From: Pseudomonas lundensis
GTDB taxonomy: Bacteria; Pseudomonadota; Gammaproteobacteria; Pseudomonadales; Pseudomonadaceae
Assembly (NCBI RefSeq): GCF_001042985.1
Contig: NZ_JYKY01000003.1
Span: 1-64,000 of the forward strand
Length of the DNA: 64,000 nt
Direction: 5' to 3'
The translations under genes were made by a program, and so were the position numbers. Of the stretch, positions 38,270-47,688 are shown one piece after another. The notes below the pieces were generated by a model. That model searched no databases. It saw only the letters and a list, made by a program, of their open reading frames with translations, and was not told the origin of the DNA. How positions within the stretch are numbered: the first letter of the stretch is position 1; each line of letters opens with the position of its first letter.

Positions 38270-39186
38270 ACATGCGAAAACTTAAACGCCGACTGCAACG
38301 AATAACCCCCCGGGGCCGCCATGCGGTGATCGGGATTCCATTCCTGTGGCTGTTTTTGTTCTTCATGCTGCCGTTCTTCATTGTGTTGAAGATCAGCTTT
38401 GCCGAGGCCGACGTTGCGATCCCGCCTTATACCGAGATCTACAGCTACGTTGACCAAAAGATCCAGATCCTGCTGAACCTGGGCAACTACGCCATGCTGG
38501 GCGACGATGAGCTGTACATCGCCGCTTATCTGGGCTCGTTGAAGATGGCCTTTTTCAGCACGCTGCTGTGCCTGCTGATCGGCTATCCGATGGCCTACGC
38601 CATCGCCAATGCGCGTAAAGAAATGCAGACCGTGCTGGTGCTGCTGATCATGATGCCCACCTGGACCGCCATCCTGATCCGCGTTTACGCGTGGATGGGC
38701 ATCCTGAGCAACAACGGGCTGCTCAACGGCTTCCTGATGTCGATGGGCTGGATCAGTGAACCGTTGCAGATCCTCAACACCAACATCGCGGTTTACATCG
38801 GTATCGTCTATTCGTACCTGCCGTTCATGATCCTGCCGCTGTACGCCAACCTCGTGAAGCACGACACCAGCCTGCTGGAAGCCGCGTCCGACCTGGGTTC
38901 GAGCACCTTCAACAGCTTCTGGAAGATCACCGTTCCGCTGTCCAAGAACGGCATCATCGCCGGCTGCATGCTGGTGTTCATCCCGGTCGTGGGTGAGTTC
39001 GTGATCCCCGAACTGCTGGGCGGCCCGGAAACCCTGATGATCGGTAAAGTGTTGTGGCAAGAGTTCTTCAACAACCGTGACTGGCCGGTAGCCTCCGCGC
39101 TTGCCGTGGTCATGCTGGCGATCCTGATCGTGCCTATCATCCTGTTCAACCGCAGCCAGGCTAAAGAGCTGGAGGGCAAGATATGA
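38266..39186 (+). CDS. spuG: polyamine ABC transporter permease (PotH-like)
   Basis: A 306-residue inner-membrane permease with six hydrophobic segments and the EAA loop EAASDLGSSTFNSFWKITVP near residues 205-225. The N-terminus is basic (KLKRRLQRITPRGRH). It overlaps the genes on both sides by four bases, so spuF-spuG-spuH are translated as a unit. It pairs with SpuH to form the channel. Confidence 0.96.
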   Translation: MNMRKLKRRLQRITPRGRHAVIGIPFLWLFLFFMLPFFIVLKISFAEADVAIPPYTEIYSYVDQKIQILLNLGNYAMLGDDELYIAAYLGSLKMAFFSTLLCLLIGYPMAYAIANARKEMQTVLVLLIMMPTWTAILIRVYAWMGILSNNGLLNGFLMSMGWISEPLQILNTNIAVYIGIVYSYLPFMILPLYANLVKHDTSLLEAASDLGSSTFNSFWKITVPLSKNGIIAGCMLVFIPVVGEFVIPELLGGPETLMIGKVLWQEFFNNRDWPVASALAVVMLAILIVPIILFNRSQAKELEGKI

Positions 39187-40073
39187 ATCGCTTCCGTTTT
39201 TCTAGCTTCATGTTGGTCGCGGGGTTGTTGTTCATCTACCTGCCGATGCTGATTCTGGTGATCTACTCGTTCAACGCCTCCAAGCTGGTGACGGTGTGGG
39301 GCGGCTGGTCGCTGAAGTGGTACACCGGCTTGCTGGACAACACGCAGCTCATGGGCTCGGTCATGCGCTCGCTGGAAATCGCGCTGTACACGGCGATTGC
39401 AGCGGTCGCCCTGGGCACCCTGGCAGCGTTCGTGCTGACGCGCATCAGCCATTTCAAAGGCCGCACGCTGTTCGGCGGCCTGGTGACAGCGCCGCTGGTG
39501 ATGCCTGAAGTGATTACCGGTCTGTCGCTGTTGCTGCTGTTCGTGGCCATGGCGCAGATGATTGGCTGGCCGCAAGAGCGCGGCATCGTCACCATCTGGA
39601 TCGCTCACACCACGTTCTGTGCAGCGTATGTAGCGGTCGTGGTGTCGGCGCGGTTGCGTGAACTGGACCTGTCGATCGAAGAAGCGGCCATGGACTTGGG
39701 CGCCAAGCCCTGGAAAGTGTTCTTTCTGATCACCATCCCGATGATCGCGCCTTCGCTGGCAGCGGGCGCCATGATGTCCTTTGCCCTGTCGCTGGACGAC
39801 CTGGTACTGGCCAGCTTCGTGTCCGGCCCAGGCTCGACCACGTTGCCAATGGAAGTGTTCTCGGCCGTGCGCCTCGGGGTTAAGCCCGAGATCAACGCAG
39901 TGGCTAGCCTGATCCTGCTGGCGGTGTCGCTGGTGACCTTCCTGGTGTGGTTCTTCAGCCGTCGTGCCGAAGAACACCGCAAGAAAGCCATCCAGCAAGC
40001 CATTGATGAGGCGGCTGCCGAGTCATGGAAGCAACCTGATGTTCGCCGTCCCAAGTCGCCCAGCGCGGCTTAA
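39183..40073 (+). CDS. spuH: polyamine ABC transporter permease (PotI-like)
   Basis: A 296-residue permease with six hydrophobic segments and the EAA loop EEAAMDLGAKPWKVFFLIT. The SLDDLVLASFVSGPGSTTLPM stretch, quoted here as SLDDLVLASFVSGPG, is typical of PotI/PotC. It is the last gene of the spu operon and is followed by a strong terminator. The charged tail (about 265-296) is cytoplasmic. Confidence 0.96.
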   Translation: MNRFRFSSFMLVAGLLFIYLPMLILVIYSFNASKLVTVWGGWSLKWYTGLLDNTQLMGSVMRSLEIALYTAIAAVALGTLAAFVLTRISHFKGRTLFGGLVTAPLVMPEVITGLSLLLLFVAMAQMIGWPQERGIVTIWIAHTTFCAAYVAVVVSARLRELDLSIEEAAMDLGAKPWKVFFLITIPMIAPSLAAGAMMSFALSLDDLVLASFVSGPGSTTLPMEVFSAVRLGVKPEINAVASLILLAVSLVTFLVWFFSRRAEEHRKKAIQQAIDEAAAESWKQPDVRRPKSPSAA

Positions 40074-40084
40074 GGCAGTGCACT

Positions 40085-40126
40085 AAAAAAAACCTCGCCT
40101 TCCTGTTCAGGGGGCGAGGTTTTTTT
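40085..40126. terminator. bidirectional terminator after spuH
   Basis: AAAAAAACCTCGCC pairs with GGGCGAGGTTTTTTT around a 12-base loop. It ends the spu operon and, on the other strand, the small secreted-protein gene at 40160. Confidence 0.9.
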
Positions 40127-40159
40127 ATGAGCGCCAGGGCAATCGCCCTCAGGTTGCTT

Positions 40160-40540
40160 TCAAGGCTTGGCGACTTTCCACGCGCCGTCCATTTTCCCGT
40201 CACCTACTTTGTCTCCGGCTTTTTTGTCCTTCACGAAGGTGTACAACGGCTTGCCGTCATAGGCCCACTGCACTTGCTGGTCATCCCGGATAATCGTGGT
40301 CCATTTGCCTTCGCCTTTGTCCGTGCTCTCAGCTTTGAGCGGCGGCCAGTTCTCTGCGCATTGGTCATTGCACATCGATTTGCCATCTGTGTCTTTGGCA
40401 AAGGTGTACAGCGTCATGCCGTTGTGGTCGACCAGCACACCGTCTTTTGTCATCGCCGGGGCGGCGGCAAATGCCAGTCCCGGTACTGCCAGCACTGCGC
40501 TTAGCAGTAATGCCTTCAGGGAAAAAGAGCTGTATGTCAT
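40160..40540 (-). CDS. secreted repeat protein (COG4315 / PF03640-type)
   Basis: A 126-residue precursor with a signal peptide to about Ala26 (LLLSAVLAVPGLAFA). The mature part has two copies of a short repeat: GVLVDHNGMTLYTFAKDTDGKSMC and QQVQWAYDGKPLYTFVKDK (quoted in part as GMTLYTFAKD and GKPLYTFVKD), with the CxxxCAENWPPL segment between them. This is the conserved secreted repeat family of unknown function. The two Cys may form a disulfide. It is transcribed alone, divergent from phoB; GAGGACGATTCCG precedes the ATG. Confidence 0.88.
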   Translation of the reverse strand: MTYSSFSLKALLLSAVLAVPGLAFAAAPAMTKDGVLVDHNGMTLYTFAKDTDGKSMCNDQCAENWPPLKAESTDKGEGKWTTIIRDDQQVQWAYDGKPLYTFVKDKKAGDKVGDGKMDGAWKVAKP

Positions 40541-40621
40541 CGGAATCGTCCTCGTTGTGGATGTACGATTTGAACTTCAAGCGTAGTTCACTCACCCTTC
40601 GAACGTGGCGCTTGCCCAAAG

Positions 40622-40639
40622 TTGTCACACGACTGCAAT
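40622..40639 (+). promoter_or_regulatory. Pho box upstream of phoB
   Basis: TTGTCACACGACTGCAAT resembles the two-repeat Pho box (CTGTCAT, four bases, CTGTAAT type). It lies 54 bases before the phoB ATG, with an AT-rich TTATCTAAT -10-like element after it. This fits autoactivation of phoBR by phosphorylated PhoB under phosphate limitation. Confidence 0.65.
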
Positions 40640-40692
40640 AATTCCGTTATCTAATGCGCCACAAGACAGATAAATGACATGAGGATTACGGC

Positions 40693-41385
40693 ATGGTTGG
40701 CAGGAGCATTCTGATCGTCGATGACGAGGCACCGATCCGCGAAATGATCGCTGTGGCTCTGGAAATGGCGGGTTACGACTGCCTGGAGGCGGAGAATGCT
40801 CAGCAGGCCCACTCCATCATCGTCGACCGTAAACCCGACTTGATCCTGCTCGACTGGATGCTGCCGGGGGGCACGTCCGGCATTGAGCTGGCTCGCCGCC
40901 TCAAGCGCGAGGAAATGACCGGGGACATCCCGATCATCATGCTCACGGCCAAGGGTGAAGAGGACAACAAGATTCAAGGGCTGGAAGTCGGCGCGGACGA
41001 CTACATCACCAAACCCTTTTCCCCCCGCGAGCTGGTGGCGCGCCTCAAAGCCGTGTTGCGGCGTGCAGGCCCGGCCGACAGCGAATCCCCCATTGAAATA
41101 GGCGGCTTGTTACTCGACCCGATCAGCCACCGCGTCACCATCGACGGCACCCCCGCCGAAATGGGCCCGACCGAATATCGTCTGTTGCAGTTCTTCATGA
41201 CCCACCAGGAACGCGCCTACACCCGCGGCCAATTGCTCGACCAAGTGTGGGGCGGCAACGTGTACGTTGAAGAGCGCACCGTGGACGTGCACATCCGCCG
41301 TCTGCGCAAAGCCCTCGGCGAGGCGTACGAGAATCTGGTACAAACCGTGCGCGGCACCGGGTATCGCTTTTCCACCAAAGCCTGA
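40693..41385 (+). CDS. phoB: phosphate regulon response regulator
   Basis: A 230-residue OmpR-family regulator. The receiver domain (1-120) has the phospho-acceptor Asp in [11 protein letters not shown], the acidic pair in IVDDEAPI and Lys in [11 protein letters not shown]. The DNA-binding winged helix (about 130-228) includes [14 protein letters not shown] and [13 protein letters not shown]. With PhoR it controls phosphate uptake genes. GAGG lies nine bases before the ATG. phoR follows after 41 bases. Confidence 0.97.
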   Translation: MVGRSILIVDDEAPIREMIAVALEMAGYDCLEAENAQQAHSIIVDRKPDLILLDWMLPGGTSGIELARRLKREEMTGDIPIIMLTAKGEEDNKIQGLEVGADDYITKPFSPRELVARLKAVLRRAGPADSESPIEIGGLLLDPISHRVTIDGTPAEMGPTEYRLLQFFMTHQERAYTRGQLLDQVWGGNVYVEERTVDVHIRRLRKALGEAYENLVQTVRGTGYRFSTKA

Positions 41386-41426
41386 TACCCCCTCCAGACT
41401 CAACGGCAAGCAAGGACCCGCGCGAC

Positions 41427-42749
41427 GTGAATCAAAACTGGCATAGCACGCTGATTCGTCATTTGTTGCTTCTGGTCACGGGCTGCCTGTTGATCGGGCT
41501 GGCCACCGGCTATTACGGCTGGAGCCTGGCCGCCGGGGTGGCCTTGTACCTGGGCTGGACCCTCAAACAGTTGCTGCGCCTGCACGACTGGCTGCGCAAT
41601 CACCAACCCGATGAAGCCCCGCCCGACGGCTATGGCCTGTGGGGCGAAGTGTTCGACAGCATTTATCACCTGCAACGCCGCGATCAACGCGTGCGCGGGC
41701 GCCTGCAAGCCGTCATCGACCGCGTGCAAGAGTCCACGGCGGCGCTCAAGGACGCTGTGGTGATGCTCGACAGCGAAGGCAACCTCGAATGGTGGAACCG
41801 CGCCGCAGAGACTTTGCTGGGCCTCAAGACGCCCCAGGACAGCGGCCAGCCCGTGACCAACCTGGTGCGCCACCCGCGCTTCAAGGAGTATTTCGAGCAG
41901 GACAACTACGCCGAACCGCTGGACATCCCCTCGCCGGTCAACGACCACCTGCGCATCCAGCTGTACATCACCCGCTACGGCAACAACGAACACCTGATGC
42001 TGGTGCGAGACGTAACGCGTTTGCACCAGCTCGAACAAATGCGCAAAGACTTCATCGCCAACGTGTCCCACGAGCTGCGCACGCCGCTGACCGTCATCTG
42101 CGGGTATCTGGAAACCCTGCTGGATAACGTCGATGACGTGAACCCCCGCTGGAAACGCCCGCTGTCGCAAATGCAGCAACAGGGCGAGCGCATGCAAACC
42201 TTGCTCAACGACTTGCTGTTGCTGGCCAAACTGGAAGCCACGGATTACCCGTCGGACAACCAGCCCGTGCCCATCGACAGCCTGCTGCGCACTATTAAAA
42301 ACGACGCGCAGGCGTTGTCCGGGCAGCGCAATCAAACCATTACGCTGGACGTTGAAGCCGATGTTGCCCTCAAAGGCAGTGAGACCGAGCTGCGCAGTGC
42401 GTTTTCAAACCTGGTATTTAACGCCGTCAAATACACCCAGGACGGCGGGCACATTCGCATTCGCTGGTGGTCCGACGGCTCGGGCGCGCACTTGAGCGTG
42501 CAGGATTCCGGTGTCGGGATCGACAGCAAACACCTGCCGCGCCTGACCGAACGCTTCTACCGCGTCGACTCCAGCCGCAACGCCAGCACCGGCGGCACGG
42601 GCCTGGGGCTGGCCATCGTCAAGCATGTGCTGCTGCGCCATCGCGCCCGCCTTGAAATCAGCAGCGTACTGGGCCACGGCAGCACCTTCACCTGCCATTT
42701 CCCCCCGGTTCAGGTCACAAAATCGCTCAGCCCCGACCTGATTGACTGA
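41427..42749 (+). CDS. phoR: phosphate regulon sensor kinase
   Basis: A 440-residue histidine kinase. Two close N-terminal membrane segments (about 10-27 and 31-50) are followed by a PAS domain (about 95-200) with no large periplasmic loop, as is usual for PhoR. The phospho-acceptor His lies in FIANVSHELRTPLT; the ATPase domain has NLVFNAVKYT (N box), DSGVGID (G1) and GGTGLGLAIVKHV (G2). It passes phosphate to PhoB when phosphate is scarce. Confidence 0.97.
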   Translation: MNQNWHSTLIRHLLLLVTGCLLIGLATGYYGWSLAAGVALYLGWTLKQLLRLHDWLRNHQPDEAPPDGYGLWGEVFDSIYHLQRRDQRVRGRLQAVIDRVQESTAALKDAVVMLDSEGNLEWWNRAAETLLGLKTPQDSGQPVTNLVRHPRFKEYFEQDNYAEPLDIPSPVNDHLRIQLYITRYGNNEHLMLVRDVTRLHQLEQMRKDFIANVSHELRTPLTVICGYLETLLDNVDDVNPRWKRPLSQMQQQGERMQTLLNDLLLLAKLEATDYPSDNQPVPIDSLLRTIKNDAQALSGQRNQTITLDVEADVALKGSETELRSAFSNLVFNAVKYTQDGGHIRIRWWSDGSGAHLSVQDSGVGIDSKHLPRLTERFYRVDSSRNASTGGTGLGLAIVKHVLLRHRARLEISSVLGHGSTFTCHFPPVQVTKSLSPDLID

Positions 42750-42872
42750 ACCCTGCGGCGTTCGCCCACTAGGCAACAGCTACATCAATGGTTACATTGC
42801 TTGCCATGTGCCTGCCCTTCAGGCACTTGACCTTTCCCTTTTTTGAAACAACGGAACCATTAAAACTCCATC

Positions 42873-44213
42873 ATGGACCCTTCCCCTGGCTTGACCCTCG
42901 CCACACTGTTCGCCGATTTCGGCATGATTGTTTTTGCACTGATCCTGGTTTTGCTCAACGGCTTCTTCGTTGCGGCGGAATTTGCCATGGTCAAACTGCG
43001 CTCAACCCGGGTTGAAGCCATCGCCGACCAGAACGGCTGGCGCGGACGCATCCTGCGCACCGTTCACAGCCAGCTCGACGCCTACCTGTCGGCGTGTCAG
43101 CTGGGCATTACGCTGGCCTCGCTGGGCCTGGGCTGGGTCGGTGAACCGGCGTTCGCACACCTGCTTGAACCGCTGCTCAGCGCGCTGGGCGTGGAGTCGG
43201 CCGAAGTGGTCAAAGGCGTGTCGTTCTTCACCGCCTTCTTCATCATTTCGTACCTGCACATCGTGGTTGGCGAACTGGCCCCCAAATCCTGGGCGATCCG
43301 CAAACCCGAGGCGCTGTCGCTGTGGACCGCTGTGCCGCTGTACCTGTTCTATTGGGCCATGTACCCGGCCATTTACCTGCTCAATGCCAGCGCCAACGCG
43401 ATTTTGCGCATTGCAGGCCAAGGTGAACCGGGCGCGCACCACGACCACGCCTACAGCCGCGAAGAACTCAAACTGATCCTGCACTCCAGCCGTGGTCAGG
43501 ACCCGAGTGACCAAGGCATGCGGGTATTGGCTTCGGCCGTGGAAATGGGCGAGCTGGAAGTGGTCGACTGGGCCAACTCCCGCGAAGACCTCGTGACCCT
43601 CGACTCCAAGGCACCGCTCAAGGAAATCCTCGCGCTGTTCCGTCGCCACAAGTACAGCCGCTACCCGGTCTACGATGCCGAAACCAACACCTTCGTCGGT
43701 TTGCTGCACATCAAAGACCTGCTGCTGGAACTGGCAGACCTCGACCACTTGCCCGAGACATTCAACCTCGAAGAACTGACCCGGCCGCTGGAGCGCGTGT
43801 CGCGCCACATGCCGCTGTCGCAGTTGCTTGAACAGTTCCGCAAAGGCGGCGCGCACTTCGCGCTGGTCGAAGAAGCGGACGGCAAAGTCGTGGGCTACCT
43901 GACCATGGAAGACGTGCTCGAAGTGCTGGTGGGCGACATTCAGGACGAACACCGCAAGGCCGAGCGCGGCATTCTTTCGTACCAGCCCGGCAAGCTGCTG
44001 GTGCGGGGCGATACGCCGCTGTTCAAGATCGAGCGCCTGCTGGGGGTCGATCTTGACCACGTCGAAGCCGAAACCGTGGCGGGCCTGATCTACGACACCC
44101 TCAAGCGCGTGCCGGAAGAAGAAGAACTGCTGGAAGTCGAAGGCCTGCGCATCATCATCAAAAAGATGAAAGGCCCGAAAATCGTCTTGGCCAAAGTCCT
44201 CAAGCTGGACTGA
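42873..44213 (+). CDS. hemolysin/CorC-type CBS-domain membrane protein
   Basis: A 446-residue protein. The DUF21/CNNM membrane domain (about 1-195) has NGFFVAAEFAMVKLRSTR and four hydrophobic segments; two CBS repeats follow (about 215-340; SRYPVYDAETNTFVGLLHIKD and GYLTMEDVLEVLVGD, quoted in part as SRYPVYDAETN and TMEDVLEVLVGD), then a CorC_HlyC domain (about 355-440). Related proteins take part in magnesium or cobalt handling; despite the name there is no sign of haemolytic activity. It follows phoR by 123 bases, a position conserved in Pseudomonas, and is probably a separate unit. Confidence 0.9.
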   Translation: MDPSPGLTLATLFADFGMIVFALILVLLNGFFVAAEFAMVKLRSTRVEAIADQNGWRGRILRTVHSQLDAYLSACQLGITLASLGLGWVGEPAFAHLLEPLLSALGVESAEVVKGVSFFTAFFIISYLHIVVGELAPKSWAIRKPEALSLWTAVPLYLFYWAMYPAIYLLNASANAILRIAGQGEPGAHHDHAYSREELKLILHSSRGQDPSDQGMRVLASAVEMGELEVVDWANSREDLVTLDSKAPLKEILALFRRHKYSRYPVYDAETNTFVGLLHIKDLLLELADLDHLPETFNLEELTRPLERVSRHMPLSQLLEQFRKGGAHFALVEEADGKVVGYLTMEDVLEVLVGDIQDEHRKAERGILSYQPGKLLVRGDTPLFKIERLLGVDLDHVEAETVAGLIYDTLKRVPEEEELLEVEGLRIIIKKMKGPKIVLAKVLKLD

Positions 44214-44222
44214 AGCCACACC

Positions 44223-44269
44223 GGTTGTCGCTGACGCGCGCTCTTGCCCCGTCAGCGACCACCGCTTTT
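44223..44269 (+). terminator. hairpin after the CBS-domain gene
   Basis: GGTTGTCGCTGACG (44223-44236) pairs with CGTCAGCGACCACC (44250-44263) at 13 of 14 positions, followed by GCTTTTG. A short U-run makes this a moderate intrinsic terminator. Confidence 0.6.
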
Positions 44270-44433
44270 GCCCCCCCCTGACACGCCCCTTCAATCATTT
44301 CTGCCCGGCGAAAGCTGGCTGAAAGCATTCCCCTCTAGCATCGCGTCACTCCCGGCATAAGACCGGCAGGCCAGAGCAGCGGTCCAACCCGCGCTCAGCG
44401 CCCACTCGACAACAATAAGAATGGTGACTGTTT

Positions 44434-45741
44434 ATGCTGACCTTCCTTGGCTTTGCCATGGTCATTACGTTCATGTACCTGATCATGACCAAGCGCCTGT
44501 CTGCCCTCATCGCGTTGATTCTGGTGCCTATCCTGTTTGCCCTCTTCGGCGGTTTTGCACCCAAGATCGGCCCCATGATGCTCGAAGGCATTACCAAGCT
44601 GGCCCCGACCGGGGTGATGCTGATGTTTGCCATTTTGTATTTCGCCCTGATGATCGACTCCGGCCTGTTCGACCCGGCCGTGCGCAAGATCCTCAAGCTG
44701 GTCAAGGGCGACCCGCTGAAAATCAGCGTCGGCACCGCCGTGCTGGCACTGGTGGTATCGCTGGATGGCGACGGCGCCACCACCTACATGATTTGCGTGG
44801 CGGCGATGCTGCCGCTGTACAAGCGCATCGGCATGAGCCCGCGCATCATGGCCGGGCTGATTATTCTGGCGGGCGGGGTGATGAACATGACGCCGTGGGG
44901 CGGTCCGACTGCACGGGCCGCCAGTGCGCTGCATGTGGACCCCTCTGACATTTTTGTGCCGATGATCCCCGCCATGCTGGCAGGTTGCGCGACCATTCTG
45001 GTGATCGCCTGGTGCTACGGCCTGCGCGAGCGCGCGCGTCTGGGCCAGTTGCATGTGCAAGGCGACGACGTGGATCACAGCGAGATCAGCGTGTCGCAAT
45101 TCCCCGACGCACGCCGCCCCAAACTGATCTGGTTCAACGGCGCGCTGACCCTGGCCTTGATGATTACGCTGATCGCCGGTTTGCTGCCGCTGCCCGTGCT
45201 GTTCATGGTCGCGTTCAGCATCGCGATGATCGTCAACTACCCGTGCCTGCAACAACAAAAAGACCGCGTCGCCGCTCATGCAGGCAGCGTGCTGGCGGTG
45301 GTCGGGCTGATTTTCGCGGCGGGTATTTTCACCGGCATCCTCTCCGGCACCGGCATGGTGGATGCCATGTCAAAAAGCCTGCTGGCCGTTATTCCCCCGG
45401 CGCTGGGGCCGTACCTGGCAGTCATCACCGCGCTGGTGAGCCTGCCGTTTACCTTTTTCATGTCCAACGATGCGTTCTACTACGGCGTATTGCCGGTCCT
45501 GACCGAGGCGGCAAGCCACTACGGAATCACCGCGGTCGAAATGGCCCGCGCCTCGATTGTCGGCCAGCCCGTGCACTTGCTCAGCCCGTTGGTGCCCTCC
45601 ACGTACCTGCTGGTGGCGCTGGCCGGTATCGAGTTTGGTGACCACCAGCGCTTCACCCTGAAATGGGCGGTTCTGGTGTGCATGGGCATTCTGCTGGCCG
45701 CCTTACTGCTCGGCACCTTCCCGTTGTACAGCACGCTCTGA
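44434..45741 (+). CDS. CitMHS-family citrate-metal:proton symporter
   Basis: A 435-residue carrier with about twelve hydrophobic segments. SLDGDGATTYMICVAAMLPLY and GGVMNMTPWGGPTARAASAL, quoted here as SLDGDGATTYM and GGVMNMTPWGGPTARA, are the conserved substrate loops of CitMHS symporters, which take up citrate complexed with Mg2+ or Ca2+. The metal preference cannot be read. It is transcribed alone, with a hairpin after it; no two-component regulator lies next to it. Confidence 0.93.
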   Translation: MLTFLGFAMVITFMYLIMTKRLSALIALILVPILFALFGGFAPKIGPMMLEGITKLAPTGVMLMFAILYFALMIDSGLFDPAVRKILKLVKGDPLKISVGTAVLALVVSLDGDGATTYMICVAAMLPLYKRIGMSPRIMAGLIILAGGVMNMTPWGGPTARAASALHVDPSDIFVPMIPAMLAGCATILVIAWCYGLRERARLGQLHVQGDDVDHSEISVSQFPDARRPKLIWFNGALTLALMITLIAGLLPLPVLFMVAFSIAMIVNYPCLQQQKDRVAAHAGSVLAVVGLIFAAGIFTGILSGTGMVDAMSKSLLAVIPPALGPYLAVITALVSLPFTFFMSNDAFYYGVLPVLTEAASHYGITAVEMARASIVGQPVHLLSPLVPSTYLLVALAGIEFGDHQRFTLKWAVLVCMGILLAALLLGTFPLYSTL

Positions 45742-45750
45742 CGCCCGGCA

Positions 45751-45794
45751 CCGCGAGCGGCCGCTGACCACGTCGGCCTCTCGCTGCGGGTTTT
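45751..45794 (+). terminator. hairpin after citrate carrier gene
   Basis: CCGCGAGCGGCCG pairs imperfectly with CGGCCTCTCGCTGCGG, followed by GTTTTC. It is a GC-rich stem with bulges, a probable terminator. Confidence 0.5.
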
Positions 45795-45948
45795 CTCACA
45801 AGTGTTTCAGAAATGTTTCAACCCTCCGCCAGCTATGCGATGCTGGCGCTCTGCTTATTTGCCGACTACAGCTTAAGAAACGACTGTAGGAGCTGGCCGC
45901 AGCCCTTTGATCCGGCCCACCAGGGCATCCATCGCACAGGGAGCCTGC

Positions 45949-47607
45949 ATGCTGACCCTGCTTAATCTGCTTTCCGCCGTGACCCTGCTGATCTGGGGCA
46001 CGCACATTGTCCGGACCGGTATTTTGCGGGTCTACGGTACAAACCTGCGCCACGTCATCGGGCAAAACGTGTCCAAGCGCATGCTGGCATTTGTCGCCGG
46101 TATCGTGGTGACCGCCATGGTGCAGAGCAGCAACGCCACCGCCATGCTCGTCACGTCATTTGTCGGCCAGGGCTTGATGGCGCTCACGCCAGCGCTGGCC
46201 ACAATGCTCGGGGCCGATGTCGGTACGGCACTGATGGCCCGGGTGCTGACGTTCGACCTGTCCTGGCTGTCGCCGCTGCTGATTTTCCTGGGCGTGATCT
46301 TCTTCCTCTCCCGCAAACAAACGCGCGCCGGGCAACTGGGGCGCGTGGGCATCGGCCTGGGCCTGATCATCCTCGCCCTGCAATTGATCGTCGAAGCCGC
46401 AGCCCCCATCACCCAGGCGCAAGGGGTGAAGGTGATCTTCGCCTCGCTGACCGGCGATATCTTGCTCGATGCCTTGATCGGCGCCCTGTTCGCGATGATT
46501 TCTTACTCCAGCCTGGCCGCCGTGCTGCTGACGGCGACGCTGGCCGGTGCGGGGGTCATCAGCTTGCCGGTCGCGGTGGGGCTGGTGATTGGCGCCAATA
46601 TCGGCAGCGGCGTGCTGGCGTTTCTCAGCACCAGCATGCAAAACGCCGCCGGGCGGCAGGTTGCGCTCGGTAGCCTGCTCTACAAGCTGATCGGGTTGCT
46701 GCTGATTATCCCGGTCCTCGACCCGCTGGTGGCATGGATGGACAGCCTGAGCTACAGCGCCCAGGAACTCGTGATCGGCTTCCACCTGCTCTACAACACG
46801 GCGCGTTGCTTCCTGATGCTGCCCACGGTCGGGCCGATGGCGCGGGTGTGCGCATGGCTGTTGCCCGAGCGCGAAAATGCCAACGGCGCCGTCAAACCCC
46901 GTCATCTCGACTCGACCGCCCTGGAAACGCCGAGCCTTGCCCTGGCCAACGCAGTCCGTGAAACCCTGCGCATCGGTGACCTGATCGACAACATGCTGGT
47001 CAACATGCTCGACGTGCTACGCGGCAAGCAAACAGCCATCACCCAAGAGATGCGCACCCTGGCCGATGATGTCGAAGTGCTCTACAGCGCGGTCAAACTC
47101 TATCTGGCGCAGATGCCCCGCGAAGACTTGGGCGAGCAAGACAGCCGACGCTGGGCGGAAATCATCGAACTGGCGATCAACCTCAAGCTGGCCAGTGACC
47201 TGATCGAGCGTATGTTGCGCAAAGTGCAGCAGCAAAAAACCTCCAGGCGCCGGGCGTTTTCCGAAGACGGACTGGAGGAACTGACCGGTTTGCAAAGCCA
47301 GTTGATCGACAACCTGCGGCTGGGGCTGACGGTCTTCCTCACCGGCGACCCGCAGAGCGCACGGCAATTGCTGCGTGAAAAACGCCGTTTTCGTGCGCAG
47401 GAACGTCGACTGGCGCACGCCCACGTCAGCCGTTTGCAGCGCAAAATCACCCAAAGCATCGAAACCAGCTCCCTGCACCTTGAACTGATCGCTGACATGC
47501 AGCGCCTCAACTCCCTGTTTTGCGCCAGTGCTTACGTGGTGCTCGAAACCTCTGAAACGGGCGCTCTGTTGCTGGACGAGATGACCGATACCCACCATTC
47601 GCCTTGA
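45949..47607 (+). CDS. Na/Pi cotransporter-family protein (YjbB-like)
   Basis: A 552-residue protein starting MLTLLNLLSAV at 45949 after AGGGAG. The N-terminal half (1-300) has two inverted Na/Pi-cotransporter repeats with the QSS motifs AMVQSSNATAMLV and MISYSSLAAVLLT, and about eight hydrophobic segments. The C-terminal half (about 330-552) is helical and PhoU-like (e.g. DDVEVLYSAVKLYLAQM). Such YjbB-type proteins export or balance phosphate. The second repeat has Tyr-Ser-Ser instead of Gln-Ser-Ser, a change of note. It may be linked to the phoBR genes 4 kb upstream, but no Pho box is seen. Confidence 0.87.
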   Translation: MLTLLNLLSAVTLLIWGTHIVRTGILRVYGTNLRHVIGQNVSKRMLAFVAGIVVTAMVQSSNATAMLVTSFVGQGLMALTPALATMLGADVGTALMARVLTFDLSWLSPLLIFLGVIFFLSRKQTRAGQLGRVGIGLGLIILALQLIVEAAAPITQAQGVKVIFASLTGDILLDALIGALFAMISYSSLAAVLLTATLAGAGVISLPVAVGLVIGANIGSGVLAFLSTSMQNAAGRQVALGSLLYKLIGLLLIIPVLDPLVAWMDSLSYSAQELVIGFHLLYNTARCFLMLPTVGPMARVCAWLLPERENANGAVKPRHLDSTALETPSLALANAVRETLRIGDLIDNMLVNMLDVLRGKQTAITQEMRTLADDVEVLYSAVKLYLAQMPREDLGEQDSRRWAEIIELAINLKLASDLIERMLRKVQQQKTSRRRAFSEDGLEELTGLQSQLIDNLRLGLTVFLTGDPQSARQLLREKRRFRAQERRLAHAHVSRLQRKITQSIETSSLHLELIADMQRLNSLFCASAYVVLETSETGALLLDEMTDTHHSP

Positions 47608-47688
47608 ACGTTGCGCGATCCACTGTTGTCAGTCTTTAGAACCCGCATCGACGGCATCACACACCCGACAGGGATTCAGGGATTTTTT

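Noticed and set aside
45884..45910. TGTAGGAGCTGGC-like segment resembling a Pseudomonas REP unit
   Set aside because: A single imperfect half with no paired inverted copy nearby.
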